NCBI RefSeq assembly: GCF_018381315.1
Contig: NZ_JAGZSD010000025.1
Span: 1 to 42,867, forward strand
Source of the DNA: Anaerostipes sp.
GTDB lineage: Bacteria > Bacillota > Clostridia > Lachnospirales > Lachnospiraceae
Direction: 5' to 3'
Length of the DNA: 42,867 nucleotides
Positions within the stretch are counted from its first letter, which is position 1. Each line of letters opens with the position of its first letter. Below, one piece after another: positions 17,267 to 23,801 of this stretch. The notes under the pieces are model-generated. The model made no database searches. It saw nothing but the letters and a program-made list of their open reading frames with translations, and was not told the origin of the DNA. The position numbers and the translations under genes were made by a program.

Positions 17267-17962
17267 ATGAATCGAAAATTTATGTCAGTCAAACAATGCA
17301 TTTTAGATAAAATACATCACATGTCCCCCAATGACAAACTGCCCTCTGAGCGTGATCTGATCGAAGAGTTTGGATTTTCACGCCCGACCATACAGAAGGC
17401 ACTGTCTGACCTGGAGAACGAAGGGATTATTTACCGCATTCCCCGAAAGGGCTCCTTTGTCTCTGACCGCCGGCTGCGCAAGTCGCTGGATTCTCTCCAG
17501 AGCTTCCCGGAAGATCTGCGTTCTTCCGGCGATGTTCCCTCCACCCGTCTGATCGCCTTTGAGATCACAGAGGCATCCGAGGAAGTGGCCGAGAAACTGG
17601 AGATGAATGCAGGCGATCCGGTATACTATCTTGTCCGTCTGCGCTATAAAAATGGAGAGCCTATCATATATGACTATTCATATTATGCGCCGTTTTCCAT
17701 CAAGGGAATCACCTGTGAGGTGCTGGTAGACTCCATCTATGATTTCATCGAGAAAAACGGCATGAAGGTGTCCATGGCCCACAAGACAGTAGATGCCATT
17801 CTGCCTCCGAAAGAGATCGCAGAAGCTCTGGGCCTTGAAAGCAACGAACCTGTGATCCGGATCGGAATGGTTGCCTATCTGGCAGACGGCCGGCCATTTG
17901 AATACACCATTTCACACAAAAATCCAAAAAAATATCTGTTGGAGATTAACTCCTACCGCTGA
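17267..17962 (+). CDS. GntR/HutC-family regulator, paralogue 1
   Basis: A 231-residue regulator with an N-terminal winged helix (PSERDLIEEFGFSRPTIQKAL, about residues 26-46 including the recognition helix) and a C-terminal UTRA ligand-binding domain (about 85-231) as in NagR/TreR relatives, which sense phosphorylated sugars. It shares its length and, by eye, about 70% of residues with the GntR protein at 22435, including an identical FSRPTIQKAL recognition helix, so both probably bind the same operator. Divergent from the aldose-epimerase gene and convergent with the PTS operon. Confidence 0.92.
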   Translation: MNRKFMSVKQCILDKIHHMSPNDKLPSERDLIEEFGFSRPTIQKALSDLENEGIIYRIPRKGSFVSDRRLRKSLDSLQSFPEDLRSSGDVPSTRLIAFEITEASEEVAEKLEMNAGDPVYYLVRLRYKNGEPIIYDYSYYAPFSIKGITCEVLVDSIYDFIEKNGMKVSMAHKTVDAILPPKEIAEALGLESNEPVIRIGMVAYLADGRPFEYTISHKNPKKYLLEINSYR

Positions 17963-17967
17963 AATCC

Positions 17968-17998
17968 AAGTGTCAATCTTTCTGATTGACACTTTTTT
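17968..17998. terminator. Rho-independent terminator of GntR paralogue 1
   Basis: AAGTGTCAATC (17968-17978) pairs perfectly with GATTGACACTT (17984-17994) across a five-base loop and is followed by TTTT. It can also serve the convergent PTS operon that ends at 18014. Confidence 0.9.
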
Positions 17999-18013
17999 CA
18001 TTTCTTCACAATC

Positions 18014-18364
18014 CTATTCAATCACAACACTGTCGCCGACCTGGTATTCCGGATAATCTCCCTTTACATGTACAGTTCCCGGAAGCACCGCCTCTTTGGC
18101 TCCGTCAAAGCGCACGGTACAGTGTCCCAGATCTGAAAACGTCTCCGATGCTTTATCTCCTACAGCTGTAACCGGATACGTATTTTTACCGATCGTAAGT
18201 ACATCTCCCGGGCAGATCGTAATTGTCTCCCGCGGTTCCTTTATGAGCACACTGTAGTCTTCAAGTCCTCCGTTTGCACATTGTCCAAAAAATATCAGCA
18301 TCTTTTCATCTTTAAAATCGCGGGCCTGTCTGCCGATCCCTGCGATCACTGTTTTAAATTTCAT
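18014..18364 (-). CDS. PTS glucitol-family EIIA component
   Basis: A 116-residue protein of the glucitol/sorbitol EIIA family (SrlB/GutA-like): AVGDKASETFSDLGHCTVRF and LPGTVHVKG are typical. It should accept phosphate from HPr and pass it to EIIB. Only two His are present, His81 (LGHC) and one in GTVHVK. E. coli SrlB is, from memory, phosphorylated on His43 in FIHCHG; the equivalent stretch here (YSVLIKEPRE) has no His, so the phosphorylation site may differ. Last gene of the operon, 13 bases after the membrane subunit. Confidence 0.88.
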   Translation of the reverse strand: MKFKTVIAGIGRQARDFKDEKMLIFFGQCANGGLEDYSVLIKEPRETITICPGDVLTIGKNTYPVTAVGDKASETFSDLGHCTVRFDGAKEAVLPGTVHVKGDYPEYQVGDSVVIE

Positions 18365-18377
18365 GTATCTTTCCTCC

Positions 18378-18914
18378 TTAGAATACCAGCTGTCCGATAA
18401 TCACCGCTATGATGATCTCAACAGGGGCCACAATAAACTTGGAAAACAGGACCGCCGATACTCCTACCTCAACTGTTTCAGGCTCAGCTTCACATAAAGA
18501 CATTCCTACCGGAATAAAGTCTGCGCCGCAGGGCTGGTGGATTGTAAATACAGTGGGAAGCGCCATAGCAAGCGGCACCGACCCGGTACTGATCAGTCCT
18601 CCGATAAGAGCACCGATTACCTGCGGGATCACTGCCCCCGGCCCGATGATCGGGGAGAGCAGCGGAAATGTGATAATCAGTCCCATAATAACCAGACCGA
18701 ACGGAGATGTTGCCAGCCCGGACAGCGCATTTGCAATAATATTTCCTACCCCGGTCCTTGTGATAAGGGTAAATACCGTGGATACAAAGATCAAAAACGG
18801 AATAATAGTCTCAAGGCAGAGCTTAAATGAGTTTCTTGCCGCCTGTACAACCGTCATGACAAATTTGCCGATGGCTGAAGCAACCTTTGTCATAAAAATG
18901 GAAACAACTTTCAT
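18378..18914 (-). CDS. PTS glucitol-family membrane subunit (C-terminal half of SrlE as a separate protein)
   Basis: A 178-residue hydrophobic protein matching the membrane part of E. coli SrlE (EIIBC). Hydrophobic segments and the polar loop HQPCGADFIPVGMSLCEAEP, typical of this subunit, are clear. In enterobacteria this domain is fused behind EIIB; here it is its own gene, 22 bases after the EIIB stop, with AAGGAG eight bases before the ATG at 18914. With the SrlA-like subunit it should form the sugar-alcohol channel. Confidence 0.85.
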   Translation of the reverse strand: MKVVSIFMTKVASAIGKFVMTVVQAARNSFKLCLETIIPFLIFVSTVFTLITRTGVGNIIANALSGLATSPFGLVIMGLIITFPLLSPIIGPGAVIPQVIGALIGGLISTGSVPLAMALPTVFTIHQPCGADFIPVGMSLCEAEPETVEVGVSAVLFSKFIVAPVEIIIAVIIGQLVF

Positions 18915-18936
18915 ATTATTTTCTCCTTCCCTCTGG

Positions 18937-19302
18937 TTAATCCTCTGCCGCAACGTTTTTTACAGTAGAGCCGGACACATAAAGCCCCTCTTTGCAGAAT
19001 GCACCGAAAGGACCGCTGGGACCTGTTGGATTCAGGTTAATGGTCTTAAGCCCTTTTTTCGGGAACATCCCAAGCCGTAAACTTCCCCCGCAGTTTACGA
19101 TCACACATGCTGTCTCAGCATCCGGAACCGGCTTGCGGAAGCCGTCAACTGCCTCTCCTCCGATGATTTCTGCTATTTTTTCAGCCAGCGGGTGGATTCC
19201 CGCACCCGTCATACATACAATTTTTGTTCTTTTGCCTTCTGCAGTGATTTCCAGCGGAGTTCCGAACCCTCCGCCGCCTTTTGATACAATAGCCTTTGCC
19301 AT
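18937..19302 (-). CDS. PTS glucitol-family EIIB component
   Basis: A 121-residue soluble protein equal to the N-terminal domain of SrlE. KGGGGFGTPLEI and VDGFRKPVPD match the family; the probable phosphocysteine is Cys71 in VNCGGSLRLG, where E. coli reads DCGGTLRCG (second Cys not conserved). FPKKGLKTINLNPTGPSGP completes the signature. The start at 19302 has AGGAGG upstream. It transfers phosphate from EIIA to the incoming substrate. Confidence 0.88.
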   Translation of the reverse strand: MAKAIVSKGGGGFGTPLEITAEGKRTKIVCMTGAGIHPLAEKIAEIIGGEAVDGFRKPVPDAETACVIVNCGGSLRLGMFPKKGLKTINLNPTGPSGPFGAFCKEGLYVSGSTVKNVAAED

Positions 19303-19353
19303 AACTACAAACCTCCTAAATAGATGATACATTTCATATTGTCAGCGTTCTTC

Positions 19354-19983
19354 TTAACAAGCTTCCCCGTGTTTCCGGGATTCAATCTCGTCCCAGTCAA
19401 TGCCCTGGCGTTTCGCCATAATGCCATTGACAGTCTCAATGGTCAGTCCGATCAGGGAAGATGTACAGACTCCTACCAGGAATGTGCATACTGCCAGCAG
19501 CCCTCCGGCCTGTGTTCCGTACATTTTTACTACACCTTCATATACACCGAGCCACACATACATTTCTGCCGGGTTTACATGAGGGAACAGACACATCATC
19601 GGAGCCATATTCGTACGGTTTGCGACCTCAAAAAAAGCCGCCTTGTATTTCTCTTTTAAATAGCGCCCGAATGTAAATACAATAGGGCTTCCAACAAAGA
19701 AATTTCCCAAATACGGAAGCACCGTATAACGGGTAAAGAAATTTCCAGTCAGCTTTTGTGCAAATTTGTCGAAACGTTCTTCCCCTACCAGGCTTACGAT
19801 CGCATTCAGAACAGTCAGTGCAATCAATGCCATTGGAAGGATGCTGTACATGTTGTCAATAAAAGTGGTTCCTGCCGCTTTAAAGAATCCTGTCAGACCT
19901 TTTGCAACGGCGACAAATGCGGTGATAATCCCAGGAAGCTGGAACGCTGTCTCATTTGCCACTGATCCGATTTGTAAAAGCAT
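19354..19983 (-). CDS. PTS glucitol-family EIIC component (SrlA-like)
   Basis: A 209-residue membrane protein homologous to SrlA/GutA. Conserved features are LPMALIALTVLNAIVSLVG, GNFFVGSPIVFTFGRYLKEK and the signature FPHVNPAEMYVWLG; the C-terminal tail is polar (AKRQGIDWDEIESRKHG). AAAGGAGG precedes the ATG at 19983. It is the first PTS gene, 164 bases after the dehydrogenase stop; that gap holds a short hairpin (20006-20028) but no convincing promoter, so the operon probably continues from upstream. Confidence 0.88.
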   Translation of the reverse strand: MLLQIGSVANETAFQLPGIITAFVAVAKGLTGFFKAAGTTFIDNMYSILPMALIALTVLNAIVSLVGEERFDKFAQKLTGNFFTRYTVLPYLGNFFVGSPIVFTFGRYLKEKYKAAFFEVANRTNMAPMMCLFPHVNPAEMYVWLGVYEGVVKMYGTQAGGLLAVCTFLVGVCTSSLIGLTIETVNGIMAKRQGIDWDEIESRKHGEAC

Positions 19984-20005
19984 ATATTTTCCTCCTTTTG
20001 CTTTA

Positions 20006-20028
20006 TGCAGAGAGCCGATGCCCCTGCA
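20006..20028 (-). other. Small hairpin upstream of the EIIC gene
   Basis: TGCAG (20006-20010) and CTGCA (20024-20028) close an imperfect stem extended by wobble pairs, just ahead of the EIIC ribosome binding site. It could be an mRNA processing or stability element in the dehydrogenase-PTS transcript. Confidence 0.3.
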
Positions 20029-20147
20029 TTTGTTCCGTTCTCCGGATAGTTCCAAAGAATCAATATCTTTTCATCCAGTGGTTTGCAGGATTTCAAAAAT
20101 GTTCTGGCAATCTAAGTATGTAAAGCCTGCACACAGTCCAATTCTTT

Positions 20148-21176
20148 CTAAGTGATATTAAAGTCTTTTTTATATTTTGCAACTGCCATGTCAACCCATT
20201 CTTCTGTGATCGGTTTTGCGTTGATGATTGTATAGCGCAGCCCTTCCCGCTCGGTGAATTCACGAAGCGTCAGCAGTCCGGTCCTCAGCTGTTCCTCTGT
20301 GATATCCAGACCTTTCAGTGTAACATCGATTCCCAGGCGCTTAAGCATCATGAGAGCCCGTTCATGCTGGTTTTCCTGGAAAAGTGACATAAAATAAACC
20401 GTAAGGCCGATGATCTGTCCATGCAGAAACGGCTTCCTGCATACATATTCCATATTGTCGAAGAAAGCATGCTCACTGGCACTTTCCCACATGGTATGGT
20501 TCATCTTTGCACTGTGTTCAGCGACCCACCGGAATGCTTCACACATAAAATAAATGCCGTCGTCATTGACTTCGCGGATATTGTCAATATTTTCAGACAG
20601 CATACCCAGAAGATACTGTGCACCGTCACAGATTTCCTGAGAATAGGCGTGGCTTTTGGTCACCATGCTGTTCAGTCTCCAGTCGTAGGAAGCCGTCAGG
20701 CAGGCCAGCAGATCTCCTGCTCCTGAAATATTTAAGTACTTTGGCGCCCCCTGGATAATGTCAAAATCAATATAAATCGCTTCCGGAAAGATCCGTCCCA
20801 TATAGGTGACAACACTGTTGACTCTCATGGCAGATTTATAACAAAATGCAGCGTTTACGGACAGCACCGTCGGGACGCTGTGGATTTTCTTTCCCAGGTG
20901 CTCTGCCATCCACTTGCCGGCATCGATGGCCATGCCGCCTCCCATTGCAATGACCGCGTCCACACCTTCATATTCTTTTACGTCTTCTTCCAGTGTGGTG
21001 ACTTCCACGTTTTTTACAATATAAGCTTTATGGTCATTCTTTAATTGATCCTTATATTTCTCATACACAAATCCATCGGCTACAACCAGATAGTTTTTAA
21101 GACCTTCTGTCAGTTCCGGCAGCAGATTTCTGCCGTAAACCAAGTGAAACCGGTCTCCAACATGCGGAAACATCAT
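20148..21176 (-). CDS. Iron-containing alcohol dehydrogenase, glycerol-1-phosphate dehydrogenase-like
   Basis: A 342-residue protein of the Fe-ADH/dehydroquinate-synthase superfamily. AVIAMGGGMAIDAGKWMAEH is the nucleotide-binding loop; SVPTVLSVNAAFCYKSA and SGAGDLLACLTASYDW contain the metal-site Asp region; further metal ligands are likely His in SASEHAFFDNMEY and FLHGQIIGL. The G1PDH/AraM-like subgroup oxidises phosphorylated polyols, which fits a gene between nagB and a glucitol-type PTS: it probably oxidises the phosphorylated alditol made by the PTS. It replaces SrlD, the short-chain sorbitol-6-phosphate dehydrogenase of standard glucitol operons, which is missing here. AGGAGG precedes the double ATG start. 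Confidence 0.85.
   Translation of the reverse strand: MMFPHVGDRFHLVYGRNLLPELTEGLKNYLVVADGFVYEKYKDQLKNDHKAYIVKNVEVTTLEEDVKEYEGVDAVIAMGGGMAIDAGKWMAEHLGKKIHSVPTVLSVNAAFCYKSAMRVNSVVTYMGRIFPEAIYIDFDIIQGAPKYLNISGAGDLLACLTASYDWRLNSMVTKSHAYSQEICDGAQYLLGMLSENIDNIREVNDDGIYFMCEAFRWVAEHSAKMNHTMWESASEHAFFDNMEYVCRKPFLHGQIIGLTVYFMSLFQENQHERALMMLKRLGIDVTLKGLDITEEQLRTGLLTLREFTEREGLRYTIINAKPITEEWVDMAVAKYKKDFNIT
21145..21158 (+). promoter_or_regulatory. Candidate cre site (CcpA) inside the 5' end of the dehydrogenase gene
   Basis: TGAAACCGGTCTCC matches 13 of 14 positions of the cre consensus TGWAANCGNTNWCA. It covers codons about 7-11 of the minus-strand dehydrogenase gene, a known position for roadblock-type catabolite repression in Firmicutes. 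One isolated match can be chance. Confidence 0.35.
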
Positions 21177-21216
21177 TTTCGTATTCCTCCTTTAAAAACC
21201 TGTTGAATGCGGCCAT

Positions 21217-21269
21217 GATATGTGTTACAGTAATTTTAGATATAAGATTTGTATTACTGTGTACATATC
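21217..21269. promoter_or_regulatory. Bipartite 53-base dyad upstream of the dehydrogenase-PTS genes
   Basis: GATATGT (21217-21223), three bases, ACAGTAAT (21227-21234), an 18-base AT-rich centre, ATTACTGT (21253-21260), two bases, ACATATC (21263-21269). All 15 positions of the two arm pairs are complementary. It lies between nagB and the dehydrogenase start and differs from the GntR-type palindromes, so it may bind another regulator or form an RNA stem. Confidence 0.5.
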
Positions 21270-21310
21270 ATGTTCTGTACAGTGCCTGTCCTAAAGACAC
21301 TGTATCCTGA

Positions 21311-21366
21311 AAGCCGGTTCCCGCCGAGGCCTCCCCAAAGGCTTCTGACGGAACCGGTTTTTGTTT
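21311..21366 (+). terminator. GC-rich hairpin after nagB, terminator-like on the plus strand
   Basis: AAGCCGGTTCC (21311-21321) pairs with GGAACCGGTTT (21350-21360), with a second inner stem (GAGGCCT with AGGCTTC). T-rich sequence follows only in the plus direction. On the minus strand it comes directly after the nagB stop and may partly stop transcription or protect the mRNA 3' end before the dehydrogenase gene. Confidence 0.6.
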
Positions 21367-22103
21367 TATGCCTGGTATCCAGCCGCAGCCGCAAGCTCTT
21401 CATCAATCACGACCGTCACATCTCTGTGCATTTTCAGCATGGTAGCCGGTACTTTACAGGTGACATTATCGTTTGTGAGCAGTTCTTTCATAACCGGTAC
21501 TTTATTTTCTCCTGTCACGATCATAACTATCTTCTTTGCCTTCATAATATCGCCGATACCCATGGTAATAGATTCGCGCGGCACATCGTCAGGTGAATCA
21601 AAGAAACGTGAATTGGCTTTAATTGTGCTCTCATCTAAACTTTCAATATGTACTCCTGCAGTGAGACTTTCCCCCGGCTCATTAAAACCGATATGACCGC
21701 TGACTCCCACACCGAGCAGCTGTAAATCTACCATCTTGTCTGCGTACAGCTTTTCATTAAAAAGTTTGATCTCATCCTCTGGTTTGTTCATCCCTGAAGG
21801 ACAATAAGTTCTCTCCTTGTCAATCTCTACCTGATCAAAAAACCAGCTGTCCATACATTTGCGGTAACTCTGAGGGCTTGTGGGATCCATGCCGATATAT
21901 TCATCTAAATTAACAGTTGAGATTCCTGAAAAATCAACTTTCCCCTCCTTATAGGCTTCTACTAAAACCGGGTAAACATTTTCTGCTGTGCCGCCGGTTG
22001 CAAGTCCCAGCTTTGATTCCGGATCTTTCTTTACCTGTTTGATGATTTCTTCCGCTGCTGTTCTGCAAGATTCGTTATAGTTCTTTGTCACAATAACCTT
22101 CAT
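21366..22103 (-). CDS. nagB: Glucosamine-6-phosphate deaminase family protein
   Basis: A 246-residue NagB-type isomerase/deaminase converting glucosamine-6-phosphate to fructose-6-phosphate and ammonia. Family motifs: phosphate loop LGLATGGT (32-39), NLDEY with catalytic Asp67 (E. coli Asp72), and GVSGHIGFNEPG with His137 and Glu142 (E. coli His143, Glu148). The residue before GHI is Ser135, where E. coli has the catalytic Asp141 and B. subtilis Asn, so specificity may be altered. The start at 22103 has AAGGAG nine bases upstream. No nagA is nearby, so glucosamine-6-phosphate may come from the dehydrogenase step rather than from deacetylation. First gene of the minus-strand cluster, under two GntR-type operators. 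Confidence 0.9.
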   Translation of the reverse strand: MKVIVTKNYNESCRTAAEEIIKQVKKDPESKLGLATGGTAENVYPVLVEAYKEGKVDFSGISTVNLDEYIGMDPTSPQSYRKCMDSWFFDQVEIDKERTYCPSGMNKPEDEIKLFNEKLYADKMVDLQLLGVGVSGHIGFNEPGESLTAGVHIESLDESTIKANSRFFDSPDDVPRESITMGIGDIMKAKKIVMIVTGENKVPVMKELLTNDNVTCKVPATMLKMHRDVTVVIDEELAAAAGYQA

Positions 22104-22146
22104 AATGATGTACTCCTTTTCTTTTAATCTTTGATAATATGTTTCT

Positions 22147-22194
22147 TGGACCTGTCCACAAGTAGATTGTACTACACATGTCCAGATAAAGCAA
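22147..22194 (-). promoter_or_regulatory. nagB promoter with two GntR-type operators
   Basis: On the minus strand TTGCTT (22189-22194), 17 bases, TACAAT (22166-22171). Operator-like TGGACATGTGTA (22173-22184) fills the spacer and TGGACAGGTCCA (22147-22158) lies just after the start point. Both resemble the palindrome TGGACATGTCCA found before gutM. The remainder of this 331-base gap (22195-22305) is AT-rich and shows nothing else. Confidence 0.65.
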
Positions 22195-22305
22195 TATCTT
22201 TCTTTAAAATTTTTTATAATTATTTTTTGCATTGTATGGTTTATTTCAGATTATATCTTGTATTTTAGCCATTTTATCAAAATCCATATTTATCCTTTTC
22301 TTTCC

Positions 22306-22383
22306 TTGACCTTAAATCAGAATAATGCTATACTATGTTTCAACTGATTCTTTGGACAGTCCAATCTATTCTGGTCATGTCCA
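22306..22383 (+). promoter_or_regulatory. Promoter and tandem operators of GntR paralogue 2
   Basis: TTGACC (22306-22311), 17 bases, TATACT (22329-22334) is a good SigA promoter. Downstream of the expected start lie TGGACAGTCCA (22353-22363) and TGGTCATGTCCA (22372-22383), both near-palindromes of the TGGACATGTCCA type. This suggests autorepression by a roadblock. Confidence 0.7.
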
Positions 22384-22434
22384 TATAATCCTTTATATCA
22401 GAATATCTTATCATCCTTTTGAGGAGGATCTTAA

Positions 22435-23130
22435 ATGGATAGAAAATTTATGTCAGTCAAACACTGTATTATGGAAAAAATCGATAAAATGTCTCCCAAT
22501 GACAGACTTCCCTCTGAGCGGGACCTGATCGGAGAGTTCGGTTTTTCCCGTCCTACCATTCAGAAAGCGCTGTCAGAACTGGAGAGCAGCGGGATTATCT
22601 ACCGGGTCCCCCGGCAAGGCTCCTTTGTCTCTGACCGGCGCCTGCGCAAATCACTGAATAAGCTTAAAAGTTTCCCGGAGGATCTCCGGACCACAGGTGA
22701 TGTTCCCTCAACACGTCTGCTTTCTTTTGAGATTACACATGCAACAGAAAAGGTAGCTGAAAAATTGAAGATGCATACAGGTGATCCGGTATATTACCTC
22801 GTCCGCCTCCGCTGTAAAAACGGTGATCCGATTATCTACGACAATTCCTATTACGCACCGTTTGCCGTCAAAGGCATCACCTGTGAAGTTCTGGCAGATT
22901 CCATCTTCAGCTTTATGGAATCAAACGGCATGAAGATTTCAATGGCAGAAGAAACAATCAGTGCTGTAATCCCTCCGAAGGACATTGCCGTATCCTTGGA
23001 TCTTAAAGACGGAGAACCTGTTATCAAAATTGAGATGGTGACCTATTTGTCAGACGGACGGCCGTTTGAATATACAGTCTCTCATAAAAATCCAAAGAAA
23101 TACCTGCTGGAACTCCAGTCTTACCGTTAA
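22435..23130 (+). CDS. GntR/HutC-family regulator, paralogue 2
   Basis: A 231-residue regulator with winged-helix DNA-binding domain (PSERDLIGEFGFSRPTIQ) and UTRA effector domain, nearly the same as paralogue 1. It is divergent from nagB and flanked by the palindromic sites of the TGGACATGTCCA family, so it is the best candidate repressor of nagB, gutM and itself, probably released by a phosphorylated amino sugar or the PTS product. GAGGAGGAT precedes the ATG. Both regulators keep DRRLRKSL and SFPEDLRxxGDVPSTRL in the linker to the effector domain. Confidence 0.93.
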   Translation: MDRKFMSVKHCIMEKIDKMSPNDRLPSERDLIGEFGFSRPTIQKALSELESSGIIYRVPRQGSFVSDRRLRKSLNKLKSFPEDLRTTGDVPSTRLLSFEITHATEKVAEKLKMHTGDPVYYLVRLRCKNGDPIIYDNSYYAPFAVKGITCEVLADSIFSFMESNGMKISMAEETISAVIPPKDIAVSLDLKDGEPVIKIEMVTYLSDGRPFEYTVSHKNPKKYLLELQSYR

Positions 23131-23177
23131 AAAAGCGGGAAGGAATTCTTCTTCAATGAATTCCTTCCCGCTTTTTT
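23129..23177. terminator. Bidirectional terminator between GntR 2 and gutM
   Basis: A perfect 20-base stem (23129-23148 with 23158-23177) with a nine-base loop, A-rich on one side and T-rich on the other, so it works in both directions. It overlaps the stop of the GntR gene and ends the convergent gutM transcript. Confidence 0.95.
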
Positions 23178-23190
23178 AACAGTTCCGTAA

Positions 23191-23577
23191 CTATTGCTCA
23201 CTAAGCCCGATTTCTAAGTACTCCGCTGCCATCTGTTTTGCCTGTTCCAGCCTTGTAAGCTTTTTCTTTTTGGACAGATTGTCCATGATCTCTCTATAAT
23301 TCCTCTCCTTCAGATCAGGATCCTCCTGAAATCCTGAGAAAACTGTATTTCCGCCGGTCTGATAGCCGCACATAATGTTCCCTTCCTTATCTGTGACTAA
23401 AACATAAGCACGGTTACCCCTCCAGTGGCGTGCCAGCCCTACGCTGGAAACGGGTCCCGACTTTTTGATCTCTGCAAGCTGCTTATTCAGCCTGTGGATC
23501 TGAGGCAGCGCCATCAGCCTGCTCACAGCAGCCATAGCTAAAAACAACAACACAACACCAAATAAATTACCGTTCAT
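23191..23577 (-). CDS. GutM/SrlM-like glucitol operon activator
   Basis: A 128-residue protein with one N-terminal membrane segment (NLFGVVLLFLAMAAVSRL), then ALPQIHRLNKQLAEIKKSG and a small beta-rich domain with VGLARHWRGNRAYVLVTD and GNTVFSGFQE, as in SrlM/GutM. In E. coli this protein stimulates expression of the glucitol operon; the mechanism is poorly known. The start at 23577 has AAAGGAGG upstream. Unusually it is a separate unit, cut off from the PTS genes by the oppositely oriented GntR gene, but the same palindrome sits in its promoter. Confidence 0.82.
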   Translation of the reverse strand: MNGNLFGVVLLFLAMAAVSRLMALPQIHRLNKQLAEIKKSGPVSSVGLARHWRGNRAYVLVTDKEGNIMCGYQTGGNTVFSGFQEDPDLKERNYREIMDNLSKKKKLTRLEQAKQMAAEYLEIGLSEQ

Positions 23578-23723
23578 AAAGACTTCCTCCTTTTGTTTTC
23601 TCAAAGAACCACAGGGGCATATCTGCTCCGCTTTTATGGACATATCCATTGTTTTATCATCTTATGTGATAATTTCACTATTTATATCCTGTCACCACTT
23701 TTAAATAGATACCGTAAGAATTT

Positions 23724-23735
23724 TGGACATGTCCA
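23724..23735. promoter_or_regulatory. Perfect GntR-type palindrome TGGACATGTCCA
   Basis: A 12-base perfect palindrome located between gutM (minus) and the beta-helix gene (plus). On the minus strand it supplies a -35-like TGGACA for gutM; on the plus strand TTGGAC (23723-23728) is followed 16 bases later by TATATT (23745-23750). It is the consensus of the sites at nagB and GntR 2, and links gutM and possibly the beta-helix gene to the PTS regulon. Confidence 0.65.
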
Positions 23736-23801
23736 GCATCTGTCTATATTGTACACGAAGCCGCATCCAAAAGCAACCGCTTTCTGTCAGATTGAAAAAT
23801 C

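Noticed and set aside
18121..18160. Second cre-like site within the EIIA gene
   Set aside because: It lacks a central consensus base and fits only about 11 of 14 positions.
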